Below are positions 19,629-29,200 of a stretch of 32,033 nucleotides of DNA, piece after piece. The notes under the pieces were generated by a model. The model had not been told where the DNA came from. It ran no database searches and saw only the letters and a program-made list of their open reading frames with translations. The translations under genes were made by a program, and so were the position numbers. Each line of letters opens with the position of its first letter. The first letter of the stretch is position 1. This DNA comes from Ophiostoma sp. CBS 140.51 (lineage: Eukaryota > Ascomycota > Sordariomycetes > Ophiostomatales > Ophiostomataceae), in the NCBI GenBank assembly GCA_029298735.1, contig JANSLP010000360.1, positions 1-32,033 of the forward strand, given 5' to 3'.

Positions 19629-20911
19629 TCTTTATATGAGGCACAATTCGTCCGTCAGATTTGGATGTGGGGATGCCACAGATAACAGTTTATAAAACAG
19701 CATATAATTAACGAGTTATGAATAGGTACAGCAAATAGGTATATCTTTCTTCAGCAAAACCGCAAGCATAGTCCTTAAAACCCAACATCGCGATTGAGGT
19801 GTAGGCACCCTCCCAGCAACGCCGTCGCGTATGCCGCTTTGTCAAGGAACGGATCAACAATGTTTTGGAAAGGGGAAGAGAAACGCACAAGCGAAATCGC
19901 AAATAATTGCAGGTAGTCGTAGTTATTTGAATTTGTGTGGCCAATCTTCCGTTCGTTGATGAACGCTTTCGTACATACAACCCCATCCTCCATCAACAGG
20001 TGATATAAAGATACTCGCAAACAAATAGACAAGGAAGCACATGAATACACATGCGTAGAAGAACTAACCATTTGAAACGTAACATGCCCTGATGCCGGCT
20101 AGGAAGTACCAAAGAAGGTGGATATAAAAAGAGGAGAGAAAGAGTAGAGTAGGGACAAGGAAACACGAGTCAACGCTCGAAAATGCAGGCTCAAGTCACA
20201 CTCGCACGTGCTCCTTTGTGCAGTCTCATAGCCTTTCTCCGTACTACTGTAGTTTGTCAGTGTCACCAATACCGTCCCAGTTGCCCGCCTGTGCACCGGT
20301 GATCTTCGAGCTCCCTAGGCTCGAGCTCTAGGTGTCTCCGCGTGACGGGCTACCCTAGAGTGGCGACTTAACCGCTCTTTGTGTATTGCCTGGGAGACGT
20401 CGTAACAAGTGCGACTAATCAAAGCTGGTTCAACAGGACACTCGTGAAAGGGACAAGAAAAAGTAGAGAGGGAGAAAAGAAAAGGACCATTTGCAATTCA
20501 TATCATCATGGCTAGGAAATAACAAACACAGAAACGCCCCCAAAACAACCTTATTCCACTTTGTAAGACAGCAATAATAATAAACACAACAAGAGCCAAA
20601 AAGAAGGAGGAGGAAAAGGTTCAAAAAATAAAACAGATGGCTGAAGAAAAAGTACCCTTGCAAAAGGCCAATGATGATATAAAAATGAGAAAAATCGAAG
20701 AACGCCGGATAATGAAACAGCTGGCCAAAGGCCCCTGTATGCAAGGAGCCCTTTGTGATGCGCCATGAGAAATAAAAACTTGAAGAGATGCATACAGGTC
20801 GTGAGAAAGGGAGTTGGTTCTTTTTGTGTGCCTTGGAGCTTTGTGCGTGTAGTATGTTTCTCGCATATTTTTTTGGTGCTGCGTTGTAAGTTATGTTGAG
20901 GCGTCGTCAGC
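19629..20911. other. Convergent intergenic region between the zeta-like gene and ATG1
   Basis: These 1.28 kb separate the 3' ends of two convergent genes. The outer parts are A/T- or A-rich flanks fitting 3' untranslated regions. The middle (about 20.13-20.41 kb) is GC-richer and has several inverted repeats and tRNA-promoter-like boxes on the minus strand, listed separately as a weak noncoding RNA candidate. No coding sequence is supported. Confidence 0.6.
20126..20400 (-). ncRNA. Candidate structured, possibly Pol III-transcribed RNA (unconfirmed)
   Basis: On the minus strand, GAGCGGTTAAG (20377-20367) matches the core of tRNA A boxes. About 55 nt further, GAGCTCGAAGATC (20313-20301) resembles a B box (7 of 11 positions by eye), and a T5 run at 20130-20126 could end Pol III transcription. 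GTCTCC (about 20334-20339) and GGAGAC (about 20393-20398) are complementary and would close a stem. GAGTGG with CCGCTC and a near-palindrome at 20315-20333 (CCTAG-CTCGAG-CTAGG type) add structure. It does not fold into a tRNA cloverleaf that I can draw, and I see no signature of SRP RNA, RNase P/MRP or U6. A decayed tRNA-derived element is an alternative, as is chance. Confidence 0.2.
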
Positions 20912-23900
20912 TTAGGAGGCATGAGACGGCACGCTGCGGGGCGTCACGTCACCGCTGCGGCGCCGGACGAGATCCTGGCGCTGCGCTGCCTTGGAGTGGC
21001 TCGAGATGAGGTGGGCCTTTTTGCGGACGGCGTTCAGGCGCGTCTTGATCATGTTGATCATGAACTCGACCGTCTTCTGGTCCTCAGTGTTGATGTCGCT
21101 ACCGTCTTCGTCGCGCAGGGCCGACTTCTCGTCCTTTCCCGAGGCGGACGACCGGCGCCGCAGCGGCTCGTCGTCCGTGTCCAAAACAGCCTCGAGCATG
21201 CAAATGGCGGTCATGTAAGACAGCTCGCAACCCGACAGGTCGTCATTCGAAATCTCGCCAATGGCGGCCGCACGGCTCATCTCGACAGCGCGGTCGTACA
21301 TGAGCTTCTCGGCGCTGACACCAGCGCTCAAGAAGACACCGTCGGTGCCCGATCCAGCGGTAGCGCCGACGCTGCCGACACCGCTCTCGTTGTCGCCGCT
21401 GTTGTGGTTGTTCGGGTGGCTGGGATGGTCCTCGGGCAGACGCCGCTGGACTTCGACCAGGCGCTCGCGGGCAAAGTTGGCCTTCTCGAGCACTTCGTTG
21501 AACCGCGAGCGGATCCATTGGACGGCGGCGTTGACACGGAGACCCAGTGGTGACTCCCGCACGTACAGGAGATGGCTGGCGCTACCGTTTCCGGTCGAGT
21601 CGCCACGCATCTTGCTCCGCCACCACATGCTGGCAATGTCCATCGACTTGGCCAGCAACGAGAGCGCCTTGACGTAAAGAACAAGGGCCTCCTCAGACAG
21701 GACAACGATGGCATCGATGGTCAGCTCGTCTTCGTCGTCGCTTGGCACCTGAAGCTTCTCTGACACCGGGACACCAGCCAGGTCATGCTCGGCAGAGGGC
21801 GCCAGGGGCACAAGCTGCTTGTACTTGACCTCGGCGAACCCAAAGACGACATCGCTCCGTGTAGCATAGTCCTCAATAAGCTGTGCGACACGAGCGTCGC
21901 TATCGGCGGGGCCGGCGTTGACGCCATCGCTTCCGCTGGTCCGACCATCCGTGATCAGCGCGGCCGCTGCGGGCGCAGCCGAAGCGGTCGGATAGGCAGG
22001 GAAGGGGCTGTAGAGTTGCGGCGGCGATGCACCCTTGCCGATCAGGGTCACCGGGTTCTTGACACCCAAGAGACGGAAGCTGGCGTCGTGAATGGCCTTC
22101 GCGATGAACGAAGTCGTCGAGTTGGGGCTGGCCGACAATGATGATGGTCGGTCGCCGTGGTACTGTCGGGACACGGCTCCCTGAGCGACCTGCATGGCCC
22201 GGGACGAGTTTGGCGGAACAGCGCCAGTGGCCGATGTCGGGTGCCCTTGTTGTGTGGCACGGCGAACAATGGCGTGGCCGGACTTGGGCGACGTTTGGTA
22301 CTGGGCAGCAAGGCGCGGGTTGGCAGCCATCTCGTCGGCGAACGCGTTAACCTCGACGTGCTTCTTTTCGACCAAGACATAGTCACGCTCAAAGGCGATG
22401 TCCTGGGCAGCCTTTTCTTGCTCTGCATTTAGAGCATTGGCATTGGAACGGGTGTTGTTGCTTAGTGCGTCTACCAGATCACCAACATCATTTACTGTTA
22501 GTTCATTGCGGAGGGATGATGTGGGCGAAGGGTCATCTTGGTGCTGGTGTTGTTGGGGCTGACCTTGGATCTGGTGCTGCTTAAGCGAGGCGTTGGACAG
22601 CCGGTGTTGTTGCTTGCGCTCGTCATACATAGCGGGCCGAGCGGGCGCTGAAGTGGACGGCTGGACCATAGGCCGCCGTACCGCGAGGCCCTCGTTCGGA
22701 TCGTGCGAGCCATGGCGAGGTGACTGGCTTGGCCGCTGCCCAGTGCTATCGGCGCGGCTAAGGCCAGTCCGGTCCCGTGGTGAAGAGGCAATGTTGCCGG
22801 CAGCAGCGGCTGCGAGAGCAGATTCACGGTCGATCTCTGGGGTGACGGCAGGAGGTGTAACGACGTTCTTGGGGATGTAGCGGTTGAAGGATTGCCTCCG
22901 AACGGCGCCAGCACCAGGCGAGACGGCGGCAGTCGGTGATTGTGCAACATCGTCTGTCCGCGGTGCAGACGATGGTGATGTGGAAGGCAGGGCTGTGGGA
23001 CGCTGGTCTTTTGACGATGGACGGTGCTCCGTGACGGACTCTAGGAGTCGTGGCCGCTCCAAGCGCGGGATGTCGTCCTCAACCAGGCCAGGAATGGGGC
23101 CCTTGATGACATTGTGCTCGAACAAGTTCTCGAAGCTAAGGCGCTCTACCGGGTTGCGCTTCAGGAGAGACCGAATGAAAGCCTTCATTTCCGTGCTGAC
23201 AACGCAGTCGCGAGGGAACCGAATCAGATCCTCGGCCGCCTCAATCTTACGCAGCAGCTCGACGTGGTTGCTTGCCCGGAAGGGCGGGCGACCAGCCACC
23301 ATCTCGTAGATCACCGTGCCGACTGACCACAAATCTGCCTTGGCGTCGTACCGTTCGTAGCGCAGAATTTCGGGCGCCATGTACAATGGCGAACCACAGA
23401 GTGTTTCTGCGAGCGTTGTCGAAGGAAGGACACGAGCGAAGCCGAAATCGGCCAGCTTGAGCATGGGCAGAGATGTGAGGCCAGCCATGGGTATTAAGGA
23501 GTCCTGGCTGCCGGTCAGGATGGGACGGGTGGCCTTGTGGCTGTCGCGGTAGTCGGGTGATGGGAGGAGGAGCAGGTTTTGCGGTTTGACGTCGCGGTGG
23601 ACAAAGTTGCCGTTGCGCAGGAACTGTAAGGCGCTGACGAGCTGCTTAATGAAGTGGCGTGTCAAGACTTCATTGAGGCCTGAATTTGGCGCGCTTGGGT
23701 ACTTGCGGGCCATGTCGTGTGTGGCCGGGTTTGTGATGAGCTTTTCGCGTTTCTTGATGAACATGGAAAGGTCGCCGAGTTCGCAGTACTCCATGATCAA
23801 GTTAATGTGTTGTCCGCTTTCGACGCAGTCGTGGAGGGCGACGATGTGTGGGTGACGGAGGCGCTTGAGTATCTTGATTTCCCCATAGAGGTTCTCTTTT

Positions 23901-24186
23901 AACTTTTTGTTGAGACGGCCGAGATCGACGGACTTGACAGCGACAGCGGCACCGGAGATCTAAAGAAGGCGGCAGTCAGTATGCAGAGTTCGTTCAAAAA
24001 AGCCTAAGGAAGACCACCGGAGCGGACACCGAGGACGGGACAGGTACGGGCGCGTGTACTTACCCTGTGCTTGCCGAGGAAGACTTGGGCAAAGCTGCCC
24101 TTTCCGATCTCGCCACCGATAACGAAGTCACCGACGAGGCCATCGTCTGTCGGGCAATTTCGCCGACGTGAACTGCTGGACGCCAT
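20912..24186 (-). CDS. atg1: Autophagy-initiating serine/threonine kinase Atg1, 2 exons
   Basis: The Ser/Thr kinase that starts autophagosome formation together with Atg13 and the Atg17 scaffold. Exon 1 is 24186-24064 (41 aa) and exon 2 is 23959-20912; the 104-nt intron has a GTAAGT donor and TTTAG acceptor. Total 1056 aa. The kinase domain is complete: glycine loop GEIGKGSFAQVF (about 25-36), VAVK with Lys50, HRD at 162-164, DFG at 212-214, activation-loop Thr227 in LAETLCGSPLYMAPE, and APE at 236-238. A filamentous-fungus-type insert lies between HRDVKPQN and DFG. A disordered Ser/Pro/Gln-rich middle follows, then the Atg8-interacting motif YVLV (568-571, within ERDYVLVEKKHVEVN). About 735-1030 is the tandem MIT region that binds Atg13. 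The start has context CTACCATGGCG. A frame-preserving 60-nt stretch (22482-22423) could be an optional intron but I left it as exon. The gene is convergent with the zeta-like gene. Confidence 0.97.
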
Positions 24187-26230
24187 GGTAGGCGGTTGTG
24201 TGTGTGTTGTTGTGAACCGTCGAGATATGTGGTGGACGGCGGGAGGAAGAGAGAGGGAGAGAAAGGAGGATGAAGAGGCGGAGGTGGGGAGGTATGAAGA
24301 AGAGCGATGCCCGGAAGGGCACAAGGGGTTTTAGGAGCTCTCTAGTGGGCTTTGGTTGTCATAGATGGCCGCTTTTTGGTGTGATAGATAAGGCCGGTCG
24401 ATAAGATGCAGGCACTAGGTCGGGGCTCAAGGGCCACTGACAGAGAAATCGATAGGCAACAACTGGTATTGACAGGCGATAAGCCGTTGCTGATGGAGAT
24501 GGGAGATGATATCGACGAAAGAAGAAAGGAAGTTTGATGGAAAAGAGAAGAGGAAAAATAAAAGAGAGGAAGGAAAACAGAAAAACTGGCCAAAGCTAGG
24601 GAAAAGAAACAAAAGTCAAGGAAAGAAGCGATGGAGTCAAACAACACTTTCAACGAATGAGGCGGCGAGCATCCGATAGGCTCCTGCGTAGCAAAGAAGG
24701 CAGCTGCTCCCTTGGGAAGTTATGCAGGCAGGCAGGCCGAAAAGCACACAGTTCAAGATGCTGCAGACAGGGGAGGAGGGTCCGAGAGAGAAAGAAGCGA
24801 CAGGACAGGCACAAGGCACAGGCGACAGGGTCCTGGTGACTGGATTATGCTCCGTATTTTTGCTTCGAGCCGTGTTGTGGAGACGCAAGTGGAGTCGGTT
24901 TCGTTCTCTGGGTGGGTGCCGTGTTGCTCAGTCCCAGTCCTTGCGGTGCAATACCTGTTGTATTTTTGTTTCTGTTGTATCTGTACGGAGAAGTCTGGTG
25001 TGCCTTGAAAGATCGGGGGGTGGGCGAGGCGAGGCGAGCAGAGCAGGCGGAGCCTTGGGAGCACGAAAGCGTGACCAGCTGCAGCAGGTGGGCTGGGGTT
25101 GGGGTTGTGCAGAGGATAAGAGAAGGTACAAAAGGTAGCAGAGCTTCAATGAGATGCGGAGAAGCTCAGAGTAATTTTGATATGCCTAGATGGCCGAGTC
25201 TGTCGATGCACAGATCGATGAGGAGATGCAGAAGCAGGGAAAGAAAGAAAGAAAAGAGGAGAAAAGAGAAAAGAGAAAGACGAAGGATTTCCTGTTAGAA
25301 GACAGAGAAGGTGTTAGTCTGAGGAGCATTTGCCAGGAAAAGCACCATAATCCATAATCCATAATCATGGGAGTCAAGGACAGTCGTAGTGGTCGCGCCT
25401 CGTTAGTCATAGACAGAGCGGCAGGGGTAGTGTGTCTTGAAGTGTGGTGGGCGGCGGCGGATGCAGGGCGTTGATGGCGGGCGGAGACAGGGTCAGAGGG
25501 TTAGGTTGTTTTGGTGTTGGCCTGCAACTGCGGATGATGGCGGTGGCGGAGGATTGGTGATTGGTGATCTGAGAAGGGAAGGGCGTATGTCGTAGAGGAG
25601 AGTGAAGAACACTATGTAAAGGTACTTGGAAAGCCGTGCATAGATAGGGCGATGCACGGTGCGTAGGGCTCACAAGAAGCGTAGGGTCACAGTGTGCAAA
25701 TGACTGATTGTAAGGCATACTGTGATGGGAGGCGCATCTGTGCAAGGGCGTTTTCGACTTAATCTTGCCTTTGTTTAGAGATAGAAGAAGAAGCCGTAGG
25801 TTCAGGGTAGGTTTTGGTAGGTTTGGCAATCATAGGAATTTTGCTTCCAAGCGCAAGCGAATGACTCAGAGCAAAGTTACCGGTAATCGAGGAGATGGAG
25901 GATGCGAAATAACAAAACGGAAAGGCGTGGAAGAAATGCTGAAGATTATCAAAAGAGGGCGAGAGGCGGTCGAGGGTGGAGGACAAGCCGAAGGGCGGCG
26001 ATGTCGGTGGAAGATGAGAGAAAGAGAAGCAGAAATGAGGAAGAGGAGAGGGAAAGAAACGAGAAAAGAAGAGATATCAAGAAATGAGCAAGAACTCTCT
26101 CGAGAAAAGGGGCAAGAAGATGAAAGGAAAGAAGGAAAGGAAAAGGGCAGGGACGATCAACGAGAACAAGACAAAAGGGCAGGCGTTCGTTGTCTTCGAG
26201 ATAGGGGAGCTAGAGCACGCGCGTGATGGG
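24187..26230 (-). other. Pyrimidine-rich (minus-strand) upstream region of ATG1
   Basis: Directly upstream of ATG1 the minus strand is strongly C/T-rich for about 2 kb; the plus strand shows long G/A runs, for example around 24240-24300, 24530-24620, 25230-25290 and 25900-26160. This is the expected place for the ATG1 leader and promoter. Frames open here, but only because of biased composition, and none has recognisable motifs. A small tandem ATAATCC repeat occurs at about 25348-25365. Confidence 0.5.
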
Positions 26231-29200
26231 GTGGGAAAGAGCAAGCGGCGGCTGTCGCTGGCGGGAAGGTGCAGTCACAAGTCTGATAATGGATCATGGA
26301 CAATGCACGAGCGAACAAACGCAGGCCCAACAAAGCAGGAGCAGAGGCAGATCAAAGGGAAAGGGCAACCCGAGGCGCTGGGTGATAGTGGATTTTGGTG
26401 GATTTGTTGTCAGCGGATGGCGGAGGGACGATACGGAGTGCCGTATTAGCGCAAGTTGCGAATGAGAGACAGCAGGAGCGACCCAAAGCCCCAAAAATAC
26501 GCCAAAGCACGCTCGCGCACGATGGCGATGGCGAGCGGCAGTGACGGGATTTGGCAGGCGGCTTCTGTCAGAGGAGACTGGGCCTTGGCATACGAGTCGG
26601 CCAGCCAGGCCATTCATGCTGATGAGTGCCAGAGCCATATCCCTGACGAGCCTTTCGGTCCTGACAAGACTCTGGTCAGGTCAGACCATTCACACAACGC
26701 AATCCTACAGTGCGCAGAACTATGTGGACCTCCTTCCTTCTGGAAGTGTTGAGTGAGTGACAAAACAGAGAACGTTCAGAAGGACGGCGTCCGCGGGTGA
26801 GCGCGTGTATCTGACGCAGCGTTTCACTGTGACGGTGTACTCGGTGCAGACTAGCGCCAAGCCAGAACATATTCACGAGCGACAACCAGTTGGGGCAGGA
26901 GCGGACTCAACCCCACGCTATCAAAATGGCAATGCCACTCGAGCCACTGCCCCCATCTGCTCCTGTCGTTTGCAGTGTTTGGTCGACTTTTCTTGTCGAG
27001 TTGTGCTTGACGTCTTGTGCCGTGTTGTTCTTGTTTTGAGGGGGAAAGAGCGCTCGTGATCATTCATTTTAGTGCCAAACGTGCCAGAAGTGCCAAAATT
27101 GGGGCGAAGAACAGCCCCCAGAAAACAGGCCCCAAAAACTGGAGGCAAACGACAAGGCCCCCGGTTAGGACCCATATCAAGCTAGGCTCGTTTTGACATT
27201 AAGAATTGGGACAAAGGCGCACGCGAGAACAATGAAAGAGACAATGATGACGCCAGTGTCCCAAGTCATCCCATTGCGAGGAGGAGAAGTGAAAAGAGAA
27301 AAAGAAACAAGAGAAACAAGAGAGACAGACAAGACCCCCAGGGTAAGAAAAGGGTAAAGGGTCTGCCAGTGAAAAGAGTGCTGTATTTTAGAGGGTCAGG
27401 CGTCATTCTCGGGCGATATTATCTGCACAGTGTTGGCGACGATAACGCACAGTGCATATCAGCGAGGCTTGAGACGCAGCACAGGCTGTCAACGGCGCGC
27501 CCAGGTGGTCAGTCGCTGTCTTAGGCAAGTTTACGACGAGTGTAGTGGTTGCGACCCGCTAAACAATGCTATGGGCCTGTAAGAAAGACAAAAGCAGTGA
27601 GATACAGAGCAACGTTTCGCCTAACGTCTGCAACCGTTATGCTCACGCCAACAGCCGTCGTTTCCGACTCAATATTCCTGCAGTTTTATGGACATTGGTG
27701 AATCGACACTTCGTGCTTCGGCGTCAATTATTTCGTGCTTGACATGGCAGATGAATTTGTTGAAACGCAATGTGGATTTTGTTAGCGGAATTGGCGAATG
27801 AATTCCATTACGAATTAGTGAATGGGAGGGACAGATTAGCGCATTGAATCGCACCTTCCAATCGGCAGTGCCTGTCCAGGACAGGGCCGGCCAGCACTCT
27901 ATCGCCCTGGGCAGTTGCACCGATCTGGCGCAGCACAGCGCACTACAGCTGCACGCTACAGTGTCTGTGCACTTTGTGTGCTGGCACTTCGGCTTTCGGT
28001 TTTCGTGTTTCTCTTCGACAAATTTTGTATTTCTCTACTTCATTTTCGACATGGCAATCAATAAACCACATGCTGTGCAACTGTGAGAGTTGCAACTCTG
28101 CAACAGCGGTCAGCTGTTTACTGTCCTTATTTGCTTCTATTCCACTCTATATTTTACAGAGTACATGTGTGTTCTTCTTCTCTCCACCGCTCGCTCCTTC
28201 CTTGATTTGTGTCCCGTTATTTCGCTCTTTTCTGTTGCCCTGTTCAGACAGTGCTCGCGATCGTCGCCTCGCTCTTACTCCGTTCAGAGAAAAACAAGTC
28301 ATGACGCTGCCTTGCTTGCACCTTGTCCACGGCGTGAGCGGCAGTCACCTTTCCCAGCCACCGAAATAGGAAAGAAAGTGCAAGCTCTCAGCCAGAGCAC
28401 GGAAGGTGTCCATGGGAAACCTCCTGCAACCGGGTCCACACCTTCTTCGAGAACAACACACAAACAGAACTGTCCATACATAACGTCAAGCACATCGAGA
28501 CGATGTCCCACACCACTTTTACAATTTACCACTTTACCACTTCCACAACACCTTGCTTCCAATCCCGCCAGTCAACGACAATCCATCCATGCTACCATTC
28601 ACACTATGGCCATTCACATTTTTCTCCGAAATAGCCCCAGAAACCCCTAGAGAGACGAGTTGTTGGCATGTCGGCATGTTGACTTGTTTGGTACTTTTGC
28701 AACCCCGTCTCCTGTCAAGCTGCGAACTTGTCACTCTTGTTGTTATTCTTATCTCGGTCTCTCTTTTTTCTATCTCTCCTATGCCCCTTTTCTGGCCACA
28801 TCGTCCTTCCAGACTAAGACGACTAGACCAGGAGAACAATTGGACATTCCCAACACTTCGTCGGCACAGTGAAAAGGGAACGAACAGACTGGCGTGTTTT
28901 GGCATCGACCCCTTTCCCGTAGTGCCCGTTCAGCCTATGTTATCCCTCGCGGCCGCCATTGACAGTGCCAGTCTGGAAGTTGTTTTCTCCTATAGCTACC
29001 TTCTCGACCTCGTCGGTCGCCTTTGACACTCTTTTCCTAATCGGGCAGCAAGTAAAGAACCTACGCAAGCCCGTTTGACAAGCGGCCGACCTGCATGGTC
29101 CATTTCTTAGTTCTTAGCATGCCCGTATCTCTGTTCTGTCCTGCCGATTCGGTGCATCTGCATGTGCGAGAGCGGGAAAGGGGTGTTGCAGTCGAAGACG

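Noticed and set aside
20297..20390. A tRNA gene (Ser/Leu-like) on the minus strand
   Set aside because: The A-box core fits, but the D, anticodon and T arms do not pair properly and no acceptor stem forms, so I kept it only as a weak structured-RNA candidate.
20921..21553. Plus-strand frame of 210 codons inside ATG1
   Set aside because: It is antisense to the conserved MIT region of ATG1 and has no features of its own.
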